Under the pieces are notes generated by a model. The model was not told where the DNA came from. It saw only the letters and a program-made list of their open reading frames with translations, and made no database searches. A DNA stretch of 64,000 nucleotides from Boswellia sacra (taxonomy: Eukaryota; Streptophyta; Magnoliopsida; Sapindales; Burseraceae), in the NCBI GenBank assembly GCA_013180625.2, contig SNVD02009127.1, positions 62,001 through 126,000 on the forward strand. Reading direction: 5' to 3'. The number at the start of each line of letters is the position of its first letter. Position 1 is the stretch's first letter. The position numbers and the translations under genes are program-made. Positions 35,560 to 47,234 of the stretch are shown here, one piece after another.

Positions 35560-36600
35560 TCTAATAATAACTTAGTTTGGTATTGTGTCTCAACTGTTTC
35601 AGGTTTTTATATGACTCCATGGTACAAAATAGAAAAGGAAAGACACAATTTGGGTTTTTATATGACTCCATGGTACAAAATAGAAAAGGAAAGACACAAT
35701 TTGGATTCGTATGTCAAGCCATGGTATCACCCAAACTTGGGCAACTACTAGAAACCAATTATCTTGATAGAGTTAAGGGTGTATGCAGGCGCTGAAAACA
35801 GCTAGTAAAGGACAATTCATATGTATGCCATACAATTCTAGGTCTAAATATTTTAAATTCTAATACAGTGTTATCAAATTTCATTCATTTTAACCTATCA
35901 TTCATAACTTATGCTTTTTTTTCTGCTTTCTTCTATTTTAGCTACCATTGGGTTTTAGTTGTGTTTGATGTGCTGAAAAAAGAGGTGTTTTATTTGGATC
36001 CTAAGGGGTACGATGATCCTGATCATGATTTAGAACAATTAATTAAAGCGTGTGTATTCCTTTTCATTTAATACCATTTATATTTTAGTTTCTTCAACAT
36101 ATTTCAGATATTTAACTACTATAGTATTTCATACAGCACCATGACACTGTCCATAGCTGAGGTAAGGAAGGAAAGATGGAACTATAGTTCTAAGATGAGA
36201 TTTGTGAAGCTAAAATAGATTAGCTTAACTAAATGTTACGTGGCTATTATTTTAGGCCTAAAACAAATTAGATTTCTAATTATCATTTTGGTGTTTAACT
36301 GTGAATAGATTCTACAACAACTGGGATCCGTGGAATGTGGCTATTATGTCTTGAGATACATGAAGGACATTATAGCAGACGTTAGTTTGCTGATGAACGA
36401 TGTGAGTTACACATGAATATAATATCATAGGTTTGGTTTCTACTATATGTATGCCATTGTTTTGGAAGTTTGACAATGTTGATTTTGTGGTTATTAGTTC
36501 AATGGAAAGACCATATACAATCTGAAATAGATGAGGTTCGTTTAGAGTGGGCTAATCATTGTTTCGAAATCATTAGTGCATCAACAAAATGGTTAATATA
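35560..36600 (+). pseudogene. CACTA-B Ulp1-type (C48) cysteine protease domain
   Basis: The catalytic triad can be read: His in YHWVLVVFDV (codon 35946-35948), Asp in FYLDPKG (35997-35999) and Cys in SVECGYYVLRYMKD (36336-36338), with probable introns between them. Ulp1-like domains are common companions of plant CACTA and MULE elements and resemble SUMO proteases. What they cleave in transposons is not established. Upstream there is an identical 51-bp in-frame duplication (35602-35703). No intact continuous frame was established. Confidence 0.75.
35602..35703 (+). repeat. identical 51-bp tandem duplication in the Ulp1 gene
   Basis: 35602-35652 and 35653-35703 are identical. Each is 17 codons (FLYDSMVQNRKGKTQFG in the open frame), so the duplication keeps the frame. 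Confidence 0.95.
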
Positions 36601-36777
36601 AATGTGATACTATACAACAACCTTTTTATTACTTCTTATGTGTTATAATTAGTCAAATTTTAAGTTGCAATGTGAAATTGTAATTGTTGTGTCACATCTA
36701 AAACTTGGAGTTTTACTTTAATAGAGAATTTTTTTTAATAATATTATTGGGTATATTCGTTGGTGTTGCATAGATTG

Positions 36778-36965
36778 AGTTATTGCTGGACTGGGGAGTT
36801 TTACTGGGTATTTTGCTGAGAATGGGAGGAGTTTTGGTAGGTATTTTGCTCAGAATGAGAGGAGTTCTGCTGAGAATTTTGTTGATATTATAGGAGGAGT
36901 TTTGCTGATAATGGGAGGAGTTCTGCTCTAAATTTTGTTAAGAAAACAAAAGGAGTTTTTGCTAG
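36778..36965. repeat. GGAGGAGTTTTGCTG minisatellite in CACTA-B 3' region
   Basis: About five imperfect units built on GGAGTTTTGCTGAGAAT with variable spacing of roughly 20-35 bp. Confidence 0.75.
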
Positions 36966-37662
36966 CTTAGTTAATCAAATATAAAACATTTGCTCTTGGT
37001 TCGCTAAAATTTGTCTAGTAAACTTCAAATTTAATTTGGTTGGCTATCATTTATTGATTGCTTTTGGATATGAATTAGAATCACAATTTGTTGTTGATAG
37101 TTACTAATAGTTTAGCTTACGTATTGGTAATGATACACTTGATCTATAGAACTTGTTCTAGATATTGTTATGTGGATGTCATTAGTACAAAATGTTTTTG
37201 GACTCAATTGGATGTGCACTTTAATTTTTAATTCATATTGAATTTGTAAATGAATTTTAGATACAAGAATGCATAAATTAAATACAAAAATTAAAGTTCT
37301 ACACAACTAAATTTAAATATTGTGAGAGAATACCAATCATAAATTTTGTCACAAACAACATAATTTACCCGCCAAAAAGTAACCACTAATTTTTGCGCCA
37401 AAATTTTTCTGCCAAAATTAAATTGGAATCCAATAAAAGTCAATTTCCCACCATAAAATTCAAATTAAAAAAAGCCATTTTCACGCGAAAAATTTAAAGG
37501 AAATTAATAAAAATATTAATTTCCTGGTGTGATAGACGTATGACATATAAAAACTATCACAAAATTGATGATAGACTTTTTCTCTATCATGAATGAGTAA
37601 ATGTGACATAGATGATTGACAGATTCTCTGTCATCCCCCCTCGTTCATGACTATTTGTTCCC
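36966..37662. other. CACTA-B right subterminal region
   Basis: No gene. CGCCAAAATTTTTCTGCC-like units near 37370-37500 and GATAGA / TCTATC motifs near 37530-37620 match the motif type at the left inner end. Confidence 0.6.
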
Positions 37663-37690
37663 GTCATCTATTCCCATTTTTCTTTTAGTA
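37663..37690 (-). repeat. right terminal inverted repeat of CACTA-B (mutated tip)
   Basis: On the minus strand it reads TACTAAAAGAAAAATGGG. The first base of the diagnostic CACTA is T instead of C, and position 6 is A instead of C. TAT follows at 37691-37693. Confidence 0.8.
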
Positions 37691-37699
37691 TATATATAT

Positions 37700-37961
37700 A
37701 TAAAGCAAATTTTAAAAGAAAGAGAGAGAGCAAGCGCTTTTCATTGCTTCTCTCAATTGGTACAAGTTCACTCAAGCCCAAAGGCTTGTATTTATAGCAA
37801 TGCACCACCCCTAACATCCAACAGAAATTGTCTTGGCATGTAGAGAGGTGGCACGTAAAGAAAGAATTGAATGTCAAAGTGACAGCACTATAAAATGTAA
37901 AGTGTATATTAGTGTCTTGCATGTGTCAAAGTGGTGGCGCACCCACATATAATATACAACA
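37700..37961 (-). repeat. 3' LTR of copia-C
   Basis: Matches 42770-43027. The left limit is blurred by the TA-repeat next to the CACTA-B end. The polypurine tract CTAAGGGGAAG (minus) is at 37962-37972. Confidence 0.8.
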
Positions 37962-38430
37962 CTTCCCCTTAGATACCCACCACTTTAGATAATTGCATTT
38001 AATCTCACTAAGGAAAAAACCAATTAGGATTAATTAAAAACCTTAGTGAAGAAATATAATTATATAATGAGCTAAAAAATGTTGTTAGAATATAATTACC
38101 TTGTTAAAAATCTTACCAAGAAAACCCAGTGCAACAAAACTTGGTTGAAGGGAAAAAGAGTACAGAGCACATGTGTCCAAAATATGCTCCCCCTGATTGA
38201 TTCTCACTCTAATAAATATTTCTCTGACTTCCTTATAGTAATAAGAATTCCCATCTTCAAGTAGGTTTTGTAGGGACTACGAAGTTACTCAAAATCTGCA
38301 TAACCAATTAATATCATATTCCACTTTAGCACCTCCAAATAAAATAATTCTAAATTTGTAGTTCTGCAACTGTAGCATAAAATATATTTCCATTATACTC
38401 CTATGTTGTTAAGTTGTGCAAATCTATAAA

Positions 38431-40313
38431 ATTCAATGTTCGATCTTTAATAGGAGATGTATGTGTAAGCGGGGCTTCCATCCCGCTCCAAGCACTTGCG
38501 ACCTTGGTACCGCTTTTTCGAAGGTCCTTTCGAATGCTTAGAGGGCCATATGAGTCAAATCACGAAGACAAGGCCTGGAGAACTTATGGAATCACCACCC
38601 AGGTGATTACCCACAGGAAAAATTGAGTGACGGCAGTTGATCCCTTGCTTTTCTAGATCTAACTGCCCACATCGCTTCAGAGATGAGTTTAGAAAGTTAG
38701 GTACAGGTTACACCCACCCGGACGTTAATCCGGCCTCCACTAAGGCTTTATTGGGTTCTATGTTCGATGCCACTAATGCTCTCCTATCTTGATCCTATGT
38801 TTTATTATGCAAACAACTGTTTTTATCTTTTTATTACGTATGAGATGTCAATAGTTTATATATATTCATAGAAAGAGGGAGGAGAATAGATTACATTTCC
38901 ATCAAACATAAGGAAAGAGATTAGGGATTACAATCACTTCACATTATTGCACTAAAATAAATTACATAATCATAGACTAAGGGAATTTCAAATTAGATTC
39001 TCCATCACCAAATAATGGCATCAATAATAAGCACGATCAAAAATAAATATTAATCTAGATATAAATTTCTACACCAATTATAGCATCATAAATCATTTCT
39101 TAATTATAGTAAATACCCTTAATCATGCATAACTAACTGCCAATTAATCATATAATTAAATGCTAATTATCAACTAATAATCTACTAATCATGCATAATT
39201 AATAACTAATTAACTATGTAATTAACTACTAAACATGCTTAATTAAACTACTAATCATAGTAATTAACTATCAATTAACTACCACTAATCCTAAACTAAG
39301 CATGACAATTAACTACTAATTAATCAAACTAATCCTAAACTAAGTATCGCAATTAACTACTAATTAATTAAACTAATCCTAAACTAAACATGACAATTAA
39401 CTACTAATTGACTACACTAATCCTAAACTAAACATGACAATTAACTACTAATTAACTGCACCAAGCCTAAACTAACAATGGCATAATCATTTCTAATTAT
39501 ACCGAAACATGGCAAACTAATCTAAATAAAATATTTAAACTAAAGAGGAGGCCCTCAGAAAACTTAACAAATTCCGAATTTAATTGGAAGCCGAACAAGA
39601 ACACCAAGAAAACATGGAATAAATATTAAACTGAAGAAGGTTTCTAAAATATTTAAAATCCCTCAACATATGTGTTTTTAAGATATTTCAAGCCCAAAAA
39701 ATTAAATGCCTTGAATTAGGAGCCAAATGCCCTTATATAGGCCTTGGTTCCCAAGAAAATGAGCTCTTTTTTCGATGTGGGCATGTAGCTTAGACGCAGG
39801 GGCTTGTAAGATTAGAGGCGCGAGACTCTACATTAGAGGCATCACTAGGGTTCTTAGACGTTAAAGTCGTCACTTCTAACTAGAGGCACATGTCTTTAAT
39901 GCTTGAGGCTTCAGCTTTGCTTACAGGCGTCAATCCTATTTTTGGTTTTGTGCATCGACACATATCGTTTTGGTTGGGGGCACTACCCTCGTATATTTGG
40001 GAGGGGGGCCTCCTGCCCCCATTCCAACCCCGATGGCTACCTTACCTTGAAGGTCAATCCGCGATGCGTCGGACGAACATACTTCGTAGGGTCTCAACCA
40101 ATCCCCCAACCAGTACCGCACCAGTTCTAAGCCTACTTGGCTTTATACCCCATTTTAGTGTTGAATCACGGTTTTCTTCCAAGTCAAGGGAGGCTTCTAA
40201 TTGGTATCTCTGGCTATCATCATTAGGCCTTAAAACCATAAGAAAAATTTTAATGCTTACAGTATGGTACTTCAAGACCAAAAATTTTCTAATAGTCTTG
40301 TGTAAGATGAAAT
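38431..40313. other. unclassified 1.9-kb insertion inside copia-C RNase H
   Basis: AAATCTATAAA occurs at 38420-38430 and 40314-40324, flanking sequence unlike copia: a GC-richer block (38450-38760), an AT-rich part with a 44-bp tandem array and a second GC-richer block (39760-40180) with G-runs. On the minus strand a TATA-like CTATATAAGG at about 39731-39740 follows a GC-richer stretch, reminiscent of an LTR promoter. No protein is recognised. It could be a solo LTR, a non-autonomous element or filler. Confidence 0.5.
39290..39482. repeat. 44-bp tandem array, four copies plus a partial one
   Basis: Units start CCTAAACTAA at 39290, 39334, 39378, 39422 and 39466. Each contains CAATTAACTACTAATT. 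Confidence 0.92.
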
Positions 40314-41020
40314 AAATCTATAAAGATCGAACAATTGTGTGGGTACTCAAAGGGTGAGCTATATCAATGTTGAAGAGCCACCGATTCTTATCAACAATAT
40401 CTCATGTGTATTATGCTTAGTCTACAAGCCGATATAATATCTTGTTTTGTCAAGATTCTTGTTTCAAATCATTCTCTTCAAGTATTCAACAATCTTTATA
40501 GACTCTCCAAAAGTTCTGATCTCAAATTCATGATATGGAGGTACACTACTATAATAGTAAATCTAGATTATTCCCATATGAAGGTCTCTGCAATTTCATA
40601 AGATATATTTTTCTTGGGTTTACTTTAGTTGCTCAACTCAAATCCTTCATGGATTTCTTGAAAAATATCAGCATCTCGTAAAACATATTAGTATGCAATA
40701 GCAAATCAAGTCTTTTCAAGGATTTCCTTGCAACAGACTAGTATCTGGTATACTATATTAACATGCCGAAATAAAATACAACAATATATGTTAAATCCTT
40801 TAAGGACTAATACTCAATCAAGTATCTAATTGTAATTATATCCTCTAAAAGGGAATAAATTTTATCAATTAAGGTTTCTTATAGATGCCAACTCAAGCTA
40901 AAGTGTTTCCTTTCCACTTGGTCATTCAAATTTGGTCTGCATTCATTGATAGTGTGTGGCTCATAACCATTTTTCATGATTTTAGTAGCCACTACAAATG
41001 AGAAAATCTCATCAAGTTCA
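40312..41020 (-). pseudogene. copia-C polyprotein remnants (RT linker to RNase H start)
   Basis: Minus-strand pieces include IMKNGYEPHTINECRP (about 40925-41010), the linker before plant copia RT, and NIDIAHPLSTHTIVRSL (40325-40390), the junction between RT and RNase H. Little RT sequence remains in the 500 bp between, so it is deleted or badly degraded. After the insertion, GYADFE (about 38290) continues the RNase H. Confidence 0.65.
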
Positions 41021-42769
41021 TCTCTTCTCAATTCCACATCTCATAATATATAGAAATTTCTCAATTAGTCTCCTCAAGAGTCAAGCCTCACCTAGGGCTA
41101 AAGAAATTTCTCTATTTGTCTCATTAATGGCTTCAGCCTCCAGAAGAGCTTTTAGCTACTCATTCTTACTCCTAGGACAAAAGCGCTAGCTTTTTTTAGC
41201 GTTTCTATCACTTTTGAGATTAATGTCTCTATTAGGACGTTTTCTTCTAGGATTTGGAATTTGATTTGGAAATGAGATCTTTTGATTCAACAAATTTGCC
41301 AATCCATAAGGTGGAACAAATAAACTATCCAAGGCGTTTCAAGAATCCTTCAAGTAGGTGGACCAATAGAAATAGCAATTTAGTTGGCACAATAATGATT
41401 GGTACATCGATCTTTGATTTACTTTCCTCTTCAAGGGAAATGCTTCCAAACATCAAATTATGCTTACACATATAAATAAGTTAGCAATTTTCCTTCTGAT
41501 CATTTGTTATCTTTAAGGCAGATTGTGCAATAGAGGTTCTAATCATATTGAAATATTTATAATAAGATGACGCAGTTGACGCCATGATGGACACGATATA
41601 TCAAAAGTTACTGGATATCAAAATCTTCAAGTTTCTTGATAGATATCTTTATGAATAATTTTGTCAGCCGATAAACGTTTGGTTCAAATTCATTATTTTG
41701 ACATGTATTCACCGATCCATATATATTGAAATCTTAATTTCGATGCTATAATCTTCATCAATCTTAGAAGATTTATTTTGTAAATCTTTGTTTTCATCTT
41801 TCTTGACTTAATGAATATACCACTTCAAATGGTTCTTCTTGTCGTTTCAATTATCACAAACTTCTAATCTCTTCTAAAGCATTCTTCAAATTGTAAGAAT
41901 ATTTTTAAACTATCGACCATGTCTTTAAGTGTATTTGTGATTATCATAATACAAATGTTCACTATAGGAACATAATTGACAATAACAAAGATGTTGTTCT
42001 TCTTGACGATCAGAAGAAAATAAATCAATCTTGAATTTTTCTAGTGATGTTCTTAATTTATCTCAATCAGAATTAATTTTAAGCATAAAAGTAAATAATC
42101 TCTTGCCATCATACTCTTCCCCATCATTTCTTGAACTGAAAACTCCAACTCTAATATGATCTTGCATAAATTGATTATCTTCGGAATTAATTCATAATCT
42201 TAAAATCTTGAAATTTCAAATCCTTCAATAGTCTTGAGCTTGAGAATAATTATGTCTCTTCAATGATTGAATACTTCTTATAAATTCTTCCAGAAAATCA
42301 GTGAGTGTTCAGTTGTAAAGTACTAATTGGTATTCAAGTTCTTTAGAAAAATAATGTAGGCAACAATCATAACTTGTGCTTTATCTTGCATTGATGCTTG
42401 ATTCTTCAAATTCTTTAGTCAATAATATAAAAGAAAAATTATGCTTCTTGCTCATGATAAATATCTCTTTAGGTATTCATTGAGTGTGTTAAAGAATTGC
42501 CAAATTTGCATCTTCCAGTAATTCTTGGATATAGCAGAATGATAATAACAATAACATGATATAAATAGACAAACTATTCTTATTTTATGATATGGAAGAT
42601 CCAACTTAGTGGCAACAACAAAGCATACTCATAAGAATAGTTATATAAAATAAATCATATAAACAACTATACACTTGCAGAACTATGTCATGTTGAAAAC
42701 GTGTTTTGAGATCAGAATTAAAATAAATAAAGTAACAAAACTTAATGGTGAAGAAGCAAGAATTTAAAT

Positions 42770-43027
42770 TAACCAAATTATAAAGGAAAAAGAGAGAACA
42801 AGTGCTTTTCATTACTTCTCTCAATTGGCACAAGTTCACTCAAGCTGAACGGCTTGTATTTATAGCAATGCACTGCCCCTAACAGCGAATAGAAATTGTC
42901 TTGGTGTGTGGGCAGGTGGCATGTAAAGAAAATATTGAATGGCAAAGTGATAGCACCGTAAAATGTAAGTGTAGATTAGTGTCTTGCATGTGCCAAAGTG
43001 GTGGGTAGCCACGTATAATATACAACA
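42770..43027 (-). repeat. 5' LTR of copia-C
   Basis: Matches the left copy. Its inner limit and a primer-binding site could not be found, which suggests decay. Confidence 0.75.
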
Positions 43028-44392
43028 ATATATATTCAATTAAGTATTTTATATTGTGCTGCAACCTCAATCACTACCAATGTAACTTCTTCTTCAATAC
43101 CATACACTTGTCATGTAACAATTTGGCATCAACTAAAATCTTCACTTCCTTACGATGAATGTTGTGGTTGTTTTATACTTATATTCCATTCATTTTAATT
43201 GATTTGTTGATCGATTGATTTTGATAATTTTCAGCTTATGTAGATTAGATTTTCTCAATTTGAATTAAATATTTGTTATTTTTAATGGCTTTTAAAATAC
43301 AATTTATTGAACATTGGTTTTATTTATATTACAAATGGTTTCCCCTTCTATTTAAATTTTGAATTTAGAGTTTATGTTATTATTTTTCTTATCATTGATT
43401 TATAAACCATTCGATTTAAAACTAAAGCAAATTGTAATAAACAATATGTTAATATAACCATATCCAATAAATTTGTATAAAAAATGTTATTACTTTTAAG
43501 AGAGTACATTTCTATAATCGCAACATTACTTAAACATGAACTCATGAGCACAATCACTTCCACTTCCCTAATGCTTAAACAAGGATGATCCTTGATGCCC
43601 CGTAGCAATCCATTAGGGAGATGCTAACCGCAGTCAATATGAAAAAGAAAATTGTATTTTTTTAGAGCTTTTTTCTTTAAGAATTCAATATATATGTTTG
43701 ACTAGTCCTAAAGCTATTTCTTTTAAAAAAAAAAAAAAACACATCTAAATGTACAGTTTATCATTAATGAACTTAATCATATATCTAAAGGTATTTCACC
43801 TCTAGTTGTGATGCTTTCATTGCTATAGAATATGAGCACCAATAATGCACACATAATTAACGAGAACTAATCGCTAGTTTCAGTAGCATAACATGTGTTA
43901 TAATTAAAGATATGTCCAAAATTCATATCTCCCATCTTCAACACCAAATCTATTCAACAACATATATAAACACAAAACTTCAATGGTTTTCGGCAACTAA
44001 ACTAATATTTGTTGAAATGGCTATATATAAAACTAATTAAACTATGCATATATTTGATCTTCATCTCGCCCCAATAATTTCCTTTTTAAATTGATATTCT
44101 TACTTCTAGCAAATCATATCATTGTTGAATCAATAGCCAGTTTAGTCTAGTCTAGTCATATCCATGCCAATCAATTTGATAAACTAGTATTAAGCAAGGA
44201 GAATAATAGTATTTTATTTTTATTACATTGGCTTATTTATTTGACTGATCAATTCACTATTCTTATGCAAAATGACAAATACAAAAATTAGTTATCTAGG
44301 ACTAGACGTATTTGACATGAAACAAGTGTCTAACCTTATATTAAAAAAAAAAAGCATATAATAACATCACATACACAATATAATATAGCTTA
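43028..44392. other. AT-rich spacer between copia-C and copia-D
   Basis: No gene or element is recognised. An A-run lies at about 43725 and another at 44342. Confidence 0.6.
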
Positions 44393-44397
44393 GTATT

Positions 44398-45358
44398 TGT
44401 TGGTGTCACTATGACACATGGCATGCATGTGCTATGCATGTGTTCAAATTTTAATGTTGTTATCATGTAATAAAAACGTTAATGTGATTATTCTTTTTTA
44501 ATTTCATTTGGATATTTTATATTAGTAGAATTTTAACTAGAATAGAATAAGTTGATTTGGAATTCTAGTTGACTATAAAGTTCTATATTTATATTGATTA
44601 TCTCTTATTAGATTAGGATATTATTTATAGTATTCTAGTTTAATTAGGATAGTATATTATCGCTTCACATATTGCTTGATCTTTATCTAATCTTACCATC
44701 CTAAGTTAAGATTTTACAGGTTTTGGAAAGCTTTGATCAAATCCTTTTTCAACAAGAAAGTGCTGGACGTGCAACCTATATAGAGGAGAGATCATTCAAC
44801 GTCTAGGACATGGAAACTTTGTTCAAGTATTTTGTTGAGAGAGTGTTCAATGCACATCTGTTTATGTTGAGTTTGCATCTTTGTATATTTAACTTTTAGC
44901 TTAAGTTTATGTTCTTGAAAGTTGAGATTGTGTATGGCTCATTTGTGTTGAGCACGTGCACAGATCTAATTTGTAAGTGTTATTAGACTTAGTTAAGCTT
45001 AAGTGAATTGAGTGATTACATAAGTCTATAACAGTTACGTTGATTATGTGTTACTTGACTGGGTGCAGTTAAGTTGTTTATAATTGAAAAGTGCAGTATC
45101 AAAAGAGTGTGTGAAGGACTATGGCTGTGATCGAGGTTGATCAAGTTTGCATAGATTAGGTTAGTGAGTGAGTAGATGTCTACTACTATAAAGAGTCTTA
45201 AATCGAGTGTAAACACATATAACATAGTAGATTATAGCTCTTGTTGCCTGTGGATGTAGGTTGGTTTACAGTTGAACCATGTAAAATCTTCTATTTTGTT
45301 ATTCTTGACTGTTTTAGTTATGTCTGTGTTAACTATCCATACACTGCAAAAGCTTACA
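44398..45358 (+). repeat. 5' LTR of copia-D
   Basis: Runs TGTTGGTGTC...AGCTTACA. Its last ~210 bases (45148-45358) match 51729-51940; the rest has no visible match in the 3' region. Confidence 0.82.
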
Positions 45359-45360
45359 AT

Positions 45361-45372
45361 TGGTATAAAAGT
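45361..45372 (+). other. degenerate primer-binding site of copia-D
   Basis: TGGTATAAAAGT compared with the usual TGGTATCAGAGC. Three bases are changed. The position, two bases after the LTR, is right. Confidence 0.7.
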
Positions 45373-45417
45373 AGGTACACTAACATACAAGTGTAGATAA
45401 AATTTATTTTGCAAATA

Positions 45418-46481
45418 TGGAAGAATAGAGGAATGGAGGATCGGTCAATCAACCACCATTGCTTGAAGATGGACATTATGCTTATTAGAAAGTGAAGATG
45501 TGGATTTTTATAAAATCAATTGATGATCGAGTTTGGACTAGCATTGTTCATGGATAGACACCTTCGACAAAAACAAATGAAAAAGGAGAACAAGACGAAA
45601 GACCTCAATTTGAATGGAATGAAGTTGAGTTTAGATTGTCCAGCTGCCAAACAAAAGGACTCAATGCCATTATGAATGCAGTTAACATCAAACAATTTAG
45701 ACTTATTTCGAAATGCACCGTAGCAAAACAAACTTGGCATATCCTTGAGGTAAAACATGAAGGTATTGAAAAGGTAAAGTATTCTAAACTTCTCACTTTA
45801 ACCTCAAAATTTGAAAGTCTTGTTATAGAAGAAGATGAATCTCTTAGTGATATTCTTCCTTGAATTTGTGAAATTACTAATACTGTTTAAATGCATGGTG
45901 AAGAATATATTAATGCTCAAATTGTAGGAAAGAGTTTGAGATCTTTACCAGATAAATTTCAGCCCAAAGTCACTGCCATTAAAGAGAGTCACAACGTGAA
46001 AACGATGAGAGTTGATGAGTTGTTAGGCTCTTTACAAGCTTATGAGATGGGCCTGAAGATAAGAAAGAAGGGCAAAAGCATTGCTTTTTATGCTACATTA
46101 AAGAACAAAGAAATTAATGATTTAGATGATGAAGAACTTGCACTGATGGCGAAGATGTTTGTCAAGTTCATGAAGAAGAACTGCAAAATGAAGGATCCAA
46201 TGAAGCCTCAAAAGTTAGAAAGTTTTGACGCAAAAAGATTCTTTAAAGAACCAGCAAAGAAGAATAAAGAAAAGATTGACAAGATTGACAAGAAAGGGCA
46301 AATTCAATGTTTTGAGTGCAAGGGTTTCCAACACATTCAAACTGAGTGTCCAAATTACAAAAAGAGAAAAGATAAGGGCATATGTGCGACTTGGAGTGAT
46401 GATGATTCTGAAGCAGATTCAGATCAAGAAGAACATTCAAGCAATTTTATAGCATTTTTTGAAACTGTAACTGACAAGTAA
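45418..46481 (+). pseudogene. copia-D gag (UBN2 capsid with CCHC knuckle)
   Basis: ATG 45418 is followed by a TAG at 45427, and more stops occur at about 45487, 45556, 45861 and 45888. Family residues include TWHILEVKHEGI, EEDESLSDI and KSLRSLPDKFQPKVTAIKE. The zinc knuckle CFECKGFQHIQTEC (C-x2-C-x4-H-x4-C) lies at about 46309-46350, followed by an acidic tail. The stops sit where Trp or Gln/Arg codons are expected, so point transitions explain them. Confidence 0.88.
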
Positions 46482-47234
46482 ACAAGTTATGTTTCACATC
46501 ACTACTACAATTGGTTCAGACAGTGATCAATCAGAAGTTGAGGAGGAAACAGATTATAATGGGCAACTTTAACTTTCCTATAATACTTTGTATGAATCAT
46601 GGGAAAAACAAAATGTGCCAATAGATGATCTAAAGAAGGCAAAGGAAGTTCTTAGATGTGAGAAAGCTTATGTCAAAAATTGCATGAGTGAACTTGAAAA
46701 ATAACTCTGCCAAAAAAAGGAAGAAATGGAGACACTCAAAATTGAACTTACAGAAGCACAAAAGTGCATTAAACAACTTAGAATCAAGTCAGTTAGATTG
46801 GATCAAGTTCTAGCATTAAAGGAAGAATTAAACAAGCAAGGCATAGGATATGATAAAGGTAGTATAGCCTCCACTTCGAAATCTGCTTTGTTAAATCTTC
46901 TGACAATTTTTTAGGCTCAAGTTCAAATTCTAGCTCTCAAAACTCAAAAGGTAAAGATATCACAGTCTCACCTATGAGTTCATTTAAGTCAAGCCCAGAA
47001 AATGTAAAATATTTTGTTCCTATATGTTATTTCTGTGGTGGAAAGGGTCACATTAGACCAACATGCTTTAAATTGTTGAATTTGCTGCATAAAAAATCAA
47101 AACAATACAGACAGTTACCTAAGACATGACTAGATTGGGTTAAGAAATAGGCAACTTCATGCACTGTTGCTTTTACTACTTTAAATGATTCAATTAATGA
47201 TGTTTGGTACTTTGACAGTAGGTGTTCAAGACAT
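46482..47234 (+). pseudogene. copia-D coiled coil, second zinc knuckle, start of protease
   Basis: The heptad-like segment METLKIELTEAQKCIKQLRI begins at 46726. A second CCHC motif, CYFCGGKGHIRPTC, lies near 47026-47067. The protease signature reads YFDSRCSRHMTG (47205-47240), so the catalytic DSG has become DSR. The same arrangement occurs in copia-1. Confidence 0.78.

Larger units (their letters stand above)
9978..37690 (+). mobile_element. CACTA-B, En/Spm-type DNA transposon with TNP2 and Ulp1 genes
   Basis: The left terminus starts CACTACAAGAAAAATAGG at 9978. The right terminus ends CCATTTTTCTTTTAGTA at 37690, which on the other strand reads TACTAAAAGAAAAATGGG. About 28 bases of inverted repeat match with four mismatches. 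Both sides are flanked by TAT, a 3-bp duplication as expected for CACTA elements but in a TA-rich context. Repeated TGATAGA motifs occur near both inner ends (23977-24120, 37525-37590). Without CACTA-A the element is about 13.75 kb. It encodes a TNP2-like transposase and a second gene ending in an Ulp1 protease domain, both decayed. Confidence 0.88.
37694..43027 (-). mobile_element. copia-C, decayed Ty1/copia element (minus strand)
   Basis: Direct repeats at 37700-37961 and 42770-43027 share long runs (CTTTTCATT.CTTCTCTCAATTGG, AGTGTCTTGCATGTG) and both end ATATACAACA on the plus strand, so the LTR starts TGTTGTATAT on the minus strand. The purine tract CTAAGGGGAAG (minus) sits at the inner edge of the left copy, which fixes the orientation. 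Recognisable polyprotein pieces lie at 40925-41020, 40312-40404 and 38240-38430. CACTA-B abuts the left LTR. A 1.9-kb insertion splits the RNase H region. Confidence 0.8.

Noticed and set aside
39890..40315. Overlapping open frames on both strands in the copia-C insertion
   Set aside because: No known domains; open on both strands because the local composition has few stops.
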